Source: Agromyces mangrovi
GTDB lineage: Bacteria; Actinomycetota; Actinomycetes; Actinomycetales; Microbacteriaceae
Length of the DNA: 64,000 nucleotides
Assembly (NCBI RefSeq): GCF_030296695.1
Contig: NZ_AP027737.1
Coordinates: 682,001-746,000, forward strand
Direction: 5' to 3'
Shown here: positions 19,182-27,842 of the stretch, in pieces
Numbering within the stretch: position 1 is the stretch's first letter
Layout of the letters: each line of letters begins with the position of its first letter
Notes under the pieces: generated by a model
The model's database searches: none
Seen by the model: the letters and a program-made list of their open reading frames with translations, nothing else
What the model was told of the DNA's origin: nothing
Position numbers and translations under genes: made by a program

Positions 19182-19216
19182 CGGATGCCTCGGGGACGCG
19201 CTCCCCGGGGCATCCG
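19182..19216 (+). terminator. Terminator hairpin after pstB
   Basis: Outer stem 19182-19189 with 19209-19216, a T-G pair, then inner stem 19191-19196 with 19202-19207 around a CGCGC loop, followed by TCGTTT. Lies 21 nt after the pstB stop. Confidence 0.8.
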
Positions 19217-19491
19217 TCGTTTCCCCATCCGTGCAGAAAAGCGTGCAGATTTCTCCACCTCCACCCCCTGCCGGGCCGCCGCGCGCGCTGCTAGCGTGGG
19301 GGCCACCCGGTGCCGGACCCACCCCTTCGGCACCGCCCGCGATCGCACACCAGCGGTGAGCAGATGGATGCGCGGCGCACCGCGCCGCCCCACACGGCAG
19401 ACCGCTCGGCGAGACGACTCCCGGCTGGTCGCCGACCCGCACCCGGCGATGGCGCACGCGTGCGCCCGCGACCCCCACGGAGGACCCGACG
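19217..19491 (+). other. Intergenic leader before malic enzyme
   Basis: About 275 nt without a supportable gene. A TAGCGT -10-like element lies near 19292-19297, which would leave a long untranslated leader. I could not fold it into a known RNA family. A GGAGG ribosome site lies just before 19492. Confidence 0.4.
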
Positions 19492-20703
19492 ATGAGCATC
19501 GACGACATCACCAGCACGACGCACACCCGCACCCCGATCACCCTCACCGACGCCGAGATCTTCGCCGCGCACGACGGCGGCAAGCTCGAGATCGCCCTCA
19601 GCTCGCCGCTCGAGACGAAGCGCGACCTGTCGATCGCCTATACGCCGGGCGTCGCGCAGGTGAGCCGCACCATCCGCGACGCCCCCGAGGCGGCGCGCCA
19701 GTACACCTGGGCGAGCCGGCTCGTCGCCGTCGTGAGCGACGGCACGGCGGTGCTCGGGCTGGGCGACATCGGCGCGTCGGCGTCGCTGCCGGTCATGGAG
19801 GGCAAGTCGGCGCTGTTCCGCAGGTTCGGCGGGCTGAACTCCATTCCGCTCGTGCTCGAGACCACCGACGTCGACGAGATCGTCGAGACGCTCGTGCGGC
19901 TGCGGTCGAGCTTCGGCGCGGTGAACCTGGAGGACATCGCGGCGCCCCGCTGCTTCGAGCTCGAGGCGAAGCTCATCGAGGCGCTCGACATGCCGGTCAT
20001 GCACGACGACCAGCACGGCACCGCCGTGGTGGCGCTCGCGGCGCTGCTGAACGCGGCGCGCATCGTGGAGCGCGAGCTGCCGTCGCTGCGCGTCGTCATC
20101 TCCGGTGCGGGGGCGGCGGGCATCGCAGTCGCCGAGATCCTGCTGCGCTCGGGCGTGGAGGACGTGGTGCTGCTCGATTCGCGCGGCATCCTGCATGCGG
20201 AGCGGCCCGGGCTCGAGGGCGTCAAGGCCGACTACGCGGTGCGCACGAACCCGCGCGGCCTCACCGGCGGCATCGACGAGGCGCTCGAGGGCGCGGACGT
20301 GTTCATCGGCGTCTCGTCGGGCACGGTGCCCGAGGAGACGATCGCCCGCATGTCGGCTGACGCGATCGTGTTCGCGCTGTCGAACCCCGACCCCGAGGTG
20401 CACCCCGACGTCGCGTCCCGGCACGCCCGCGTGGTCGCGACCGGGCGGAGCGACTTCCCGAACCAGATCAACAACGTGCTGGCGTTCCCGGGCATCTTCC
20501 GCGGTGCGCTCGACGCGGGCGCCCGCCGCATCACGCCCGAGATGAAGCTCGCGGCCGCGCACGCGATCGCCGGCATCGTGGGCGACGACCTCGCCGCCGA
20601 TCGCATCGTGCCGAGCCCGCTCGACGACCGGGTCGCGCCCGCCGTGGCCGCGGCCGTCATGGCGGCCGCGGAGGCCGGGTCCGCGCTCAGTCGCGAGGAC
20701 TGA
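19492..20703 (+). CDS. NAD(P)-dependent malic enzyme
   Basis: 403 aa. Oxidative decarboxylation of malate to pyruvate. The N-terminal malic domain has SIAYTPGVAQVSR and VSDGTAVLGLGDIG, with the metal-binding EDIAAPRCFELE and HDDQHGTAVV; the C-terminal NAD-binding domain has ISGAGAAGIAVAEI. Short, bacterial MaeB-core type without the phosphotransacetylase-like extension. ATG 19492 has a GGAGG site. It overlaps the convergent pabC stop by 17 bp. Confidence 0.95.
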   Translation: MSIDDITSTTHTRTPITLTDAEIFAAHDGGKLEIALSSPLETKRDLSIAYTPGVAQVSRTIRDAPEAARQYTWASRLVAVVSDGTAVLGLGDIGASASLPVMEGKSALFRRFGGLNSIPLVLETTDVDEIVETLVRLRSSFGAVNLEDIAAPRCFELEAKLIEALDMPVMHDDQHGTAVVALAALLNAARIVERELPSLRVVISGAGAAGIAVAEILLRSGVEDVVLLDSRGILHAERPGLEGVKADYAVRTNPRGLTGGIDEALEGADVFIGVSSGTVPEETIARMSADAIVFALSNPDPEVHPDVASRHARVVATGRSDFPNQINNVLAFPGIFRGALDAGARRITPEMKLAAAHAIAGIVGDDLAADRIVPSPLDDRVAPAVAAAVMAAAEAGSALSRED

Positions 20704-21576
20704 GCAGGTACGCGTTGAACGCCGCGGTGCGCGGGTCGACGGGCAGGTCGCGTCCGTCGATCCGTCGCACCGGGGCGGCCATGCGGATGCTGGAGACCAG
20801 CCACGCGGCATCCGCCGTCTCCAGCTCGTCGACCGTGATGTCGCGGACCTCGGTGCGCTCGCCCGTGGCCGCGAGGTGCTCGAAGAGCGAGACCTGGGTG
20901 GTGCCTCGCAGGATCGCGCCGCTCGGTGCGGGCGTCGAGAAGACGTCGCCGTGGCGGAGGATGACCGACGAGGTCGGCCCCTCCATCACGTAGCCGTCGC
21001 TCGTCACGAACAGCGCGTCGTCGGCGCCGCGCCGGCGCGCCTCGCGGATGGCCGCCATGTTCACGGCGTACGAGAGCGTCTTCGCGCCCAGCAGCAGCCA
21101 CGGGGCCCGGTCGGGCGTGCCGAGGTCGAAGCCGCGGTCGAGGGTCACGACGGCGAGTCCCTCGGTGCGTGCGCGGGTCTGGTCGGCGGCCGGGAAGGCG
21201 TGCAACCAGGCGGTGGGCGCGGGCCCGTGCTCGACGCCGCGGCTCAGCACGAGCTTCAGGGCGTGCTCCCCCTCGACGGCAGCGCGGCCACCGCACGGGC
21301 CGCGGCCGCCTCCCACTGCCCGAGGTGCGGTGCGGGCAGGTCGCAGATGCGCGCGGAGTTCTGCAGGCGCGCGAGGTGCGGGCGCAACTCTTGCGCGTGC
21401 CCGTCCACCACGCCGAGGGTCTCGAAGATGCCGTCGCCGCGCTGCGTGCTGAGCTCGCCCACGCGGAGCGCCGGCTCGGCCTGGTCGACCTCGCGGAAGG
21501 TGGCCTGGATCGCCCGGTCGTCGACCTCGGCGTCGTGCGGCAGCGGGTCGATCAGCAGCGTGAACGTGTCGGGCAT
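20687..21576 (-). CDS. pabC: Aminodeoxychorismate lyase-type class IV aminotransferase, one frameshift
   Basis: About 295 aa once repaired. PLP fold-type IV enzyme that releases pyruvate from aminodeoxychorismate to give p-aminobenzoate for folate. The first frame (from 21576) starts MPDTFTLLIDPLPHDAEVDD and holds QRGDGIFETLGV; the second resumes at GEHALKLVLSRG and contains the catalytic-Lys context LGAKTLSYAVNMAA, then DGYVMEGPTSSVIL. One base is missing near 21274-21277. A D-amino-acid or branched-chain aminotransferase is the alternative. Confidence 0.85.
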
Positions 21577-21754
21577 GGCACGATGCTACGCGCTCGGTGC
21601 GGGCGGGCGGATGCCTCGTGGAGACGATGGCGGCCGGCCGCAGAACGCCTCTCGGCGCGAGGCCGCTCGTAGCGGCGAGAATTGGAGCCCGGGGTTACTG
21701 CGACCGGCCACGACCAGTGTAAACAGTCGGCCGGGTCGGTTTCATTCCCGTTCG
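21577..21754. other. Intergenic region between pabC and the conserved unknown gene
   Basis: No ORF supported. On the minus strand TTTACA and a GTAAC stretch about 17 nt apart (about 21695-21723) could be a promoter for pabC, but the match is weak. Confidence 0.3.
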
Positions 21755-21780
21755 CCGGGCGCGATATCGCTCGCGCCCGG
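21755..21780 (-). terminator. Hairpin downstream of the conserved unknown gene
   Basis: Perfect 10-bp stem (21755-21764 with 21771-21780) with a 6-nt loop, starting 5 nt after the stop of the minus-strand gene at 21786. Confidence 0.65.
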
Positions 21781-21785
21781 GCGCG

Positions 21786-22418
21786 TCAGTCGAGCCGCTC
21801 GCGCCGCCACAGTCGAGCGCACGCCGAGAGCTCGACCGACAGCTGGCTGAGCCGCAGCGCACGGGTCGTCAGCGAGGCGCCCCGGTCGGAGTCGGCGAGG
21901 TCGGCCGCGTCGGCCAGGCTCGCGGAGCCGAGGGCGGTGATGCGGCAGAACGAGGCGGCGCGCTCGAGTGCGATCGCGAAGTCGCCTGCGAACGCGCCGC
22001 GGAGGATCTGGTCGGCGAGCGCGAGCACCTCGTCGGGGCCGGTCGGCGAAGCCGCGCCGGCGACCACGCGGTCGCCCGTGGTGGCGAGCGCGGCACCCTG
22101 TTCGAAGACGTAGCCCATGCCGGTGGGGTCCTGCCGGATGAGCGCGCGCAGCAGGTAGATGCGCCACAGCGCGCCGGGCAGGCTGCGCGCGCCGGCGCGA
22201 GACCAGAGCTCGGCCACCGTGTCGATGCCGTGCTCGTCGGTGAACGACACGAGCCGCTCGACCACCTCGGGGTCGGGGTCGTCGCGCACGCGCGCGAGCA
22301 GCGCGGTCGCGCTGTCGTGCGCCGCGCGGTTCAGCTGCGCCGGGTCCTCGGCGCCCTCGTACCCCTCGAACGCCCCGGAGGGCATCCGCACTGGTCGGTG
22401 GTGGTCGGCTCCGCTCAT
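21786..22418 (-). CDS. Conserved actinobacterial protein of unknown function
   Basis: 210 aa, soluble and helical. Distinct stretches: DDPDPEVVERLVSFTDEHGID, TVAELWSRAGARSLPGALWR, and IRQDPTGMGYVFEQG. No catalytic motif or membrane segment was seen. ATG 22418 (MSGADHH) is preferred to one nine codons upstream. Sits between pabC and tRNA-Lys, divergent from the tRNA. Confidence 0.7.
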   Translation of the reverse strand: MSGADHHRPVRMPSGAFEGYEGAEDPAQLNRAAHDSATALLARVRDDPDPEVVERLVSFTDEHGIDTVAELWSRAGARSLPGALWRIYLLRALIRQDPTGMGYVFEQGAALATTGDRVVAGAASPTGPDEVLALADQILRGAFAGDFAIALERAASFCRITALGSASLADAADLADSDRGASLTTRALRLSQLSVELSACARLWRRERLD

Positions 22419-22498
22419 ACCCCGGCCACGATACCCCGCCTGCATCGGAGGACGGCCGGGCCTGTGGCATCCGCCCGACCCCGGTAGATTGGGTGCCC

Positions 22499-22571
22499 GG
22501 GCCTGTAGCTCAGTTGGCAGAGCAGTGGACTTTTAATCCATGGGTCGTGGGTTCGAGCCCCACCGGGCCCA
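22499..22571 (+). tRNA. tRNA-Lys (anticodon UUU)
   Basis: Seven-bp acceptor stem GGGCCTG/CGGGCCC, D-arm with AGCTCAGTTGG, anticodon loop CTTTTAA with TTT at 22532-22534, and T-arm GTTCGAGCC. The CCA is only partly encoded (ACC). Confidence 0.97.
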
Positions 22572-22574
22572 CCG

Positions 22575-22970
22575 TCACCGATCGGCGCTCACCAGCTGCT
22601 GAGCGCGTTGGTGCGAGATGCCGAGGGCAGCGCCCACTTCGCGGATGGTGAGTCCGTGCGCTCGGAGCGCCCGGGCCGCAGCCCGCGATTCCTCGGCCGC
22701 ACGTGACCTGGCGTGCGCCTCTTCTGCACGCAGCGCGGAGGCCGCCGCGAGGTGCGCCTCCACCTCGATCGGCAGCTCGATCTCCACAGAGAGATCGACA
22801 GCAGCCGCATCCTGCCCAGTCACGCCTTCGATGTAGTCCGCGGCCATCTCCTCGACCTCGGCAAGATTGCGTGCCTGGGTCGCGCCGTCGAGGGACGGGA
22901 TCTCCACGAACCAGAACTTTCCGTCCCTGCGGACAATCACCTCATACGTCGTTCGCGTCGCGGCCGTCAT
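22575..22970 (-). CDS. hicB: HicB-like antitoxin with C-terminal HTH
   Basis: 131 aa. N-terminal HicB fold (YEVIVRRDGKFWFVEIPSLDG, then EVEEMAADYIEGVTG), a charged Ala/Glu/Arg helix that may be a coiled coil, and a C-terminal helix-turn-helix (LTIREVGAALGISHQRAQQL). HicB neutralises the HicA RNase and represses the operon. It follows hicA by 1 nt, on the same strand. Confidence 0.82.
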   Translation of the reverse strand: MTAATRTTYEVIVRRDGKFWFVEIPSLDGATQARNLAEVEEMAADYIEGVTGQDAAAVDLSVEIELPIEVEAHLAAASALRAEEAHARSRAAEESRAAARALRAHGLTIREVGAALGISHQRAQQLVSADR

Positions 22971-22971
22971 G

Positions 22972-23175
22972 TCATTCCCCGTCCTGATCGAGCGCTCGGT
23001 AGCAGTCGCGGAGGATCTTCGCGGCGAGCGCCTCACCGATCTCGCGGTGACGAGGGATCATGATGACCGTTCCGTTCAACCGGTACTTGTCGTGCTTGGT
23101 TCCCCCACGAACACCCACTCGACGCCGTGCGTCCGGGCGAGCGCGAATGCGCCTTTGCAGTGCCACCTTCTTCAT
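22972..23175 (-). CDS. hicA: HicA-like mRNA interferase, middle out of frame
   Basis: 67 aa as read. The start (MKKVALQRRI) and the C-terminal half (GGTKHDKYRLNG, IPRHREIGEALAAKILRD), which carries the dsRBD-like fold and catalytic His region, are in one frame. In the +1 frame between them the family motif THGVEWVFV is visible. An extra base near 23146-23147 and a missing base in the C run 23102-23106 would restore a continuous HicA. Sequencing error or a really altered, possibly inactive toxin are both possible. Confidence 0.7.
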   Translation of the reverse strand: MKKVALQRRIRARPDARRRVGVRGGTKHDKYRLNGTVIMIPRHREIGEALAAKILRDCYRALDQDGE

Positions 23176-23180
23176 CGCCA

Positions 23181-23222
23181 GTCTATCTCTCACTAGACAT
23201 GGACGGCAATGGCGATCTAGAC
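23181..23222 (-). promoter_or_regulatory. Repeated GTCTA/TAGAC motif upstream of hicA
   Basis: GTCTA at 23181, TAGAC at 23194 and CTAGAC at 23217 lie just upstream of the hicA start. The first two form an inverted repeat with an 8-nt spacer. Likely operator for HicB autorepression; inference from position and symmetry. Confidence 0.45.
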
Positions 23223-23362
23223 ACTCAACGACCGCTCGGAACCGTCCCTTATGCGCCCGATCGTCGCGGTCCCGCGCGCGCGGACGCGAAGCTCGCGCCA
23301 AAGTCAGTTCAGTCGCGCAGCCGCACGCGGGTGTCGAGGAGAGGATGCGAGAGTGCCGCGAA

Positions 23363-25683
23363 TCACTCCGCCGTCGCAGCCTCCAGGCGCACGAGCACCG
23401 ACTTCGAGGCGGGCGTGTTGCTCACGTCGGCGACCGAGTCGAGCGGCACGAGCACGTTCGTCTCGGGGTAGTACGCGGCGGCGTTGCCGCGCGGGGTCGA
23501 GTACGAGACGATGCGGAACCGGGGCGCACGGCGCTCGACGCGGTCGGGCGCGACCGAGACCAGGTCGACGAGGTCGCCGTCGGTGAAGCCGGCCGCGGCG
23601 ATGTCGTCGGGGTGCAGCATGACCACACGACGGCCGCCGGCGATGCCGCGGTAGCGGTCGTCCTTGCCGTAGATCGTGGTGTTGTACTGGTCGTGCGATC
23701 GGAGCGTCTGCAGCAGGAGGCATCCGCTCGGGATCTCGGGGTACTCGAGCGCGTTCGCCGTGAACCTGGCCGTGCCCGTCGCGGTCGCGAAGCGCCGGTC
23801 GTCGCGCGGCGCGTTCGGCAGGCGCAGGCTCTCGCCCTCGGCGATCGCCTCCTCGAGGCCCTCGAAGCCCGGCACGACGGCCGAGATGGCCGCCCGGACC
23901 TGCGCGTAGTCGCCGCGCCACGCGGCCCAGTCGACGGCGGGTGCGCCGCCGGGGGCGAGGGTCGGATGCTCCGAGGCGAACACCTCCTCGGCGATGCGGG
24001 TCACGATGGCGACCTCCGACAGCAGGTCGTCGCTCGCGGGCCGGAGCCGGCCGCGGGAGGCGTGCACCATGCCCATCGAGTCCTCGACGGTGACGCGCTG
24101 GTCGCCGGTCGCCTGCGCGTCGCGCTCGGTGCGCCCGAGCGTCGGCAGGATGAGCGCGCGGCGCCCGCCTATGAGGTGCGAGCGGTTGAGCTTCGTCGAC
24201 ACCTGCACGGTCAGCTCGAGGTTCGAGAGCGCCTTCTCGGTGACCTCGGTGTCGGGCGTCGCCCGCACGAAGTTGCCGCCCATGCCGATGAACACGCGCG
24301 CCTTCCCGTCGCGCATCGCGCGGATCGCGTCGACCGTGTCGTAGCCGTGCGCGCGCGGCGACGCGAACGCGAACTCGCGATCGATGGCGTCGTGGAACCA
24401 CTCGGGCATCCGCTCGAAGATGCCCATGGTGCGGTCGCCCTGCACGTTCGAGTGCCCGCGCACGGGGCAGACGCCCGCGCCCGGGCGGCCGACGTTGCCC
24501 TGCAGCAGCAGCACGTTCACCACGTCGCGGAGGGTCGCGACGGCGTGCTTGTGCTGGGTGAGCCCCATGGCCCAGCAGACGATGGCGGAGGGGGCATCCG
24601 CCAGCATCGTGCCGACCTCGCGGATGCCGGCCTCGGGGAGCCCGGTGGCCCGCTCGACCTCGGCCCAGTCGAGCGCGCCCGCGGCCGCCGCGTAGTCGTC
24701 GAACCCGCTCGTGTGCTCGGCGATGAAGGCCTCGTCGAGCACGTCGCCGCGCTCGGCGTGCAGGTCGAGCAGCACGCGACCGAGGGCCTGGAAGAGCGCC
24801 TGGTCGCCGCCGAGGCGCACCTGCAGGTAGCGGTCGGCGATCTTCGTGCCGCGACCGACGATGCCGCGGGGCGACTGCGGGTCGTCGAAGCGGATGAGCC
24901 CGGCCTCGGGCAGCGGGTTGACCGCGACGATCGTCGCGCCGGCGAGCTTCGCCTTCTCGAGCGCGCTCAGCATGCGCGGGTGGTTCGTGCCGGGGTTCTG
25001 GCCGGCGACGATGATGAGCGACGCCGAGTGGATGTCCTCGAGGCTCACGGTGCCCTTGCCGATGCCGAGCGTCTCGGTGAGCGCCGACCCGCTCGACTCG
25101 TGGCACATGTTCGAGCAGTCGGGCAGGTTGTTCGTGCCGATGCCGCGCACGAGCAGCTGGTAGGCGAACGCGGCCTCGTTCGACGTGCGGCCGGACGTGT
25201 AGAAGATCGACTGGTCGGGGTGGTCCATGGCGCGCAGCTCGTCGCCGATGAGGCGGAACGCGTCGTCCCACGAGACGGGCGCGTAGTGGGTCGCGCCCTC
25301 CTCGAGCAGCATCGGCTCGGTGAGCCGCCCCTGCTGGCCGAGCCAGTAGTCGTCGTGCCCGCGCAGGTCGTCGACCGAGTGCTCGGCGAAGAAGGCGCGG
25401 CCCACCCGGCGCAGCGTCGCCTCCTCGGCCACGGCCTTCGCGCCGTTCTCGCAGAACTCGGCCGTGTGGCGCGAGTCCCCTCGGGCCAGGCGCAGCCCAT
25501 GCAGTCGAAGCCGTCCTTCTGGTTGACCTTCAGCAGGGTCTGCGCGCTGCGCACGACGCCCATCTGCGCAATCGATGCCTGCACGGCGTGCAGCACCCCG
25601 GGTACGCCGACGGCGCGGGTCTTGGGCTCCGAGACCCGCAGTTCCGCCTCGTCGATGTCGGATTCGGGGGCGTTCCGCGCCAT
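23363..25683 (-). CDS. FdhF/YdeP-family molybdopterin oxidoreductase, one frameshift
   Basis: About 773 aa once repaired. Molybdenum bis-MGD enzyme of the formate-dehydrogenase-H-like YdeP family. The N-terminal frame has DGFDCMGCAWPEG; after one missing base in CCCC 25477-25480 the family sequence resumes as RHTAEFCENGAK. The body has GRTSNEAAFAYQLL, NNLPDCSNMCHESSG, GQNPGTNHPRM and the C-terminal MGD-binding SHDQYNTTIYG. Electron acceptor and true substrate are unknown. Divergent from fdhD, whose product supplies sulfur to such cofactors. Confidence 0.9.
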
Positions 25684-25790
25684 GGACGTGCTCCTTCGCC
25701 GGGTCGTGACGCGGTCACTCTACGCCAGCGGCGGCCGCCCGAGCCCGCACGGGATTTCCGCAACGCGTGCACACGGTGGAAGCTTGATGC

Positions 25791-26624
25791 ATGTCACGGA
25801 TGACAATGCGCCGCCGCATCGAGCGGGTGCGGGTCGGCGCGGGCGACGAGATCGCCACGAGCCGGCGCGAGGATCGCCTCGCGGTCGAGGAGCCCCTCGA
25901 GATCCGCGTGGGCGGCGAGCAGTTCGCCGTGACGATGCGCACGCCCGGCGACGACTTCGACCTGGTCGCCGGGTTCCTCCTCTCGGAGGGCGTGCTCGGC
26001 ATCGGCGCGCCGGCGGCCATGCGGTTCTGCGCGGGCGAGCCCGGCCAGGAGAACACGTACAACGTGATCGACGCCACCTTGGGCCCGGATGCCGCGGCCG
26101 ACGCGCTCCGCGACACCCGGCGCGTGCTCGCGACGAGCGCGTGCGGCCTCTGCGGCATCCCCTCGCTCGATGCCGTGACCAAGGCGTCGCGGTTCGACGT
26201 GGCCGACGACCCGCTGCGCATCGACCTCGGCGTGCTGCTGTCGCTGCCCGACCGCCTGCGCGACCGGCAGCGCCTGTTCGACGACACCGGCGGCGTGCAC
26301 GCCGCCGGCCTGTTCACGGCCGACGGCGAGCTGCTCTGCCTCCGGGAGGACGTCGGGCGCCACAACGCGGTCGACAAGGTCGTCGGCTGGGCGGTGCGCG
26401 AGGGCCGGCTGCCGCTGTCGGGCACCGTGCTGCAGGTCTCGGGGCGGGCGTCGTTCGAACTGGTGCAGAAGGCGCGCCTCGCGGGCATCCCGATGCTCGC
26501 GGCGGTGAGCGCCCCGTCGACGGCCGCGGTCGAGCAGGCGGATGCCGCGGGGCTGACCCTCGCGGGCTTCAGCCGCGGCACGGGCATCAACCTCTACACG
26601 CGGCCCGACCGGGTCGTGCGATGA
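25791..26624 (+). CDS. fdhD: Formate dehydrogenase accessory sulfurtransferase FdhD
   Basis: 277 aa. Transfers sulfur from IscS-type desulfurase to the Mo-bis-MGD cofactor. The essential CxxC motif is in SACGLCG (about residue 120), with EEPLEIRVGG at the N-terminus and GGVHAAGLF and REDVGRHNAVDKVVG later. Faces the oxidoreductase gene across about 107 nt, a typical functional pairing. Confidence 0.95.
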   Translation: MSRMTMRRRIERVRVGAGDEIATSRREDRLAVEEPLEIRVGGEQFAVTMRTPGDDFDLVAGFLLSEGVLGIGAPAAMRFCAGEPGQENTYNVIDATLGPDAAADALRDTRRVLATSACGLCGIPSLDAVTKASRFDVADDPLRIDLGVLLSLPDRLRDRQRLFDDTGGVHAAGLFTADGELLCLREDVGRHNAVDKVVGWAVREGRLPLSGTVLQVSGRASFELVQKARLAGIPMLAAVSAPSTAAVEQADAAGLTLAGFSRGTGINLYTRPDRVVR

Positions 26625-26634
26625 CGGCGGCGCG

Positions 26635-27816
26635 ATGAACTGGACCCTCGTGCTCGACCTGCTGCTGATCGCGGCGCTGGCCGGCGCGTTCGTGCGCGGC
26701 TGGCGGAGCGGACTGTTGCACACCGCGGGTGCGCTCGCCGGGCTGGTCGCGGGCGGCGTGGCGGCGTTCCTGCTGCTGCCGACGATCGTCGCGTGGATCC
26801 CGTGGCCGCAGTGGCGCGTGGTCGGCGCGTTCGCGGCCGCACTGCTGCTGCTCATCGCGGGCGCCTCGATCGGCGACGCGCTCGGGCGCCTCCTCCGGCG
26901 CGGAGCGGAGACCGTGAAGCTCGCCCCGGTCGACCGGCTGCTCGGCGGTGCCGCCACCACGGTCGTGGCGGCGCTCGTGATCGCGCTGCTCGGCGGCGGC
27001 ATCGCCGCGATGGGCGTGCCGTGGCTGTCGCCGGTGGTCGCCTCCTCGGCGATCGTGCGCGGCATCGACGCGATCACGCCCGCACCGGCGCGCGCCGCGA
27101 TCGCGCAGGTGCGACAGGCGGCGTTCGACGACGCCATCCCGTGGCTGTTCGACGCGCTCGGCCAGCCCACCGAGGCGCCAGACATCCCGGAGGTCGACAC
27201 CGCCGGGCCGGAACTGCGCGAGGCCACGCAGTCGGTCGTGCGCATCTCGGGTGCCGCCTTCGAGTGCGGCATCTCGGTGACGGGCAGCGGATTCGTCGTG
27301 GCATCCGATCGGGTCGTGACCAACGCGCACGTCGTCGCGGGCGTCGACCAGCCGGTCGTCGAGGCACCGGGCCGCACGCCGGTGCCCGGCCGGGTCGTGT
27401 ACTACGACGAGGACGCCGACCTCGCCGTGATCGCGACCGACGGGCTCGCCGCGTCGCCCCTCGCGCTCGGCGACACGCTGCCGTCGGGTGCCGAGGCCGT
27501 GGTGGCGGGGTACCCGTACGGCGGGCCGCTCGAGCTGGCGCCCGCACAGGTGCTGTCGGCGGGGCCGCTCGTGTTCAACGGCACGCTCGCCGACCGCCCG
27601 CGGGACGCCTACACGCTCGCCGCCGCCGTCTACCAGGGCGACTCGGGCGGCCCCGTGCTCACGACCGACGGCGTCGTCGCGGGCGTCGTGTTCGGCAAGG
27701 CGGAGTCGGTGGCCGACGTCGGCTACGCGGTGACCATGGTCGAGCTCGATCCCGTGGCCGAGGCCGCCGCCGGGCTGACGCAGCCCGTCGGCACGGGCGC
27801 CTGCCACGTGGGCTGA
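26635..27816 (+). CDS. marP: MarP-like membrane serine protease (CvpA + trypsin domains)
   Basis: 393 aa. Four N-terminal membrane helices of the CvpA/colicin-V type, then a chymotrypsin-like domain outside the membrane. Catalytic triad visible: His in TNAHVV, Asp in DEDADLAVI, Ser in QGDSGGPV. Mycobacterial MarP confers acid and oxidative stress resistance by activating a peptidoglycan hydrolase. It follows fdhD by 10 nt, but the link to it is unclear. Confidence 0.92.
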   Translation: MNWTLVLDLLLIAALAGAFVRGWRSGLLHTAGALAGLVAGGVAAFLLLPTIVAWIPWPQWRVVGAFAAALLLLIAGASIGDALGRLLRRGAETVKLAPVDRLLGGAATTVVAALVIALLGGGIAAMGVPWLSPVVASSAIVRGIDAITPAPARAAIAQVRQAAFDDAIPWLFDALGQPTEAPDIPEVDTAGPELREATQSVVRISGAAFECGISVTGSGFVVASDRVVTNAHVVAGVDQPVVEAPGRTPVPGRVVYYDEDADLAVIATDGLAASPLALGDTLPSGAEAVVAGYPYGGPLELAPAQVLSAGPLVFNGTLADRPRDAYTLAAAVYQGDSGGPVLTTDGVVAGVVFGKAESVADVGYAVTMVELDPVAEAAAGLTQPVGTGACHVG

Positions 27817-27842
27817 GGGCGGGCCGGGCTCCGTTCGCCGGC

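Noticed and set aside
19217-19491. A riboswitch in the malic enzyme leader
   Set aside because: No known aptamer consensus could be matched; only a -10-like element and ribosome site were visible.
22575-23222. hicAB as a prophage or genomic-island marker at the tRNA-Lys
   Set aside because: The genes lie directly after the tRNA, but no integrase, attachment-site duplication of the tRNA 3-prime end or phage gene was seen.
23060-26638. A plus-strand open frame of 1192 codons
   Set aside because: It lies antisense to the hicA toxin and the FdhF/YdeP-like gene and out of frame with fdhD. Its residues are Arg/Ala/Gly/Asp-rich with no motifs, as expected of a high-GC shadow frame.
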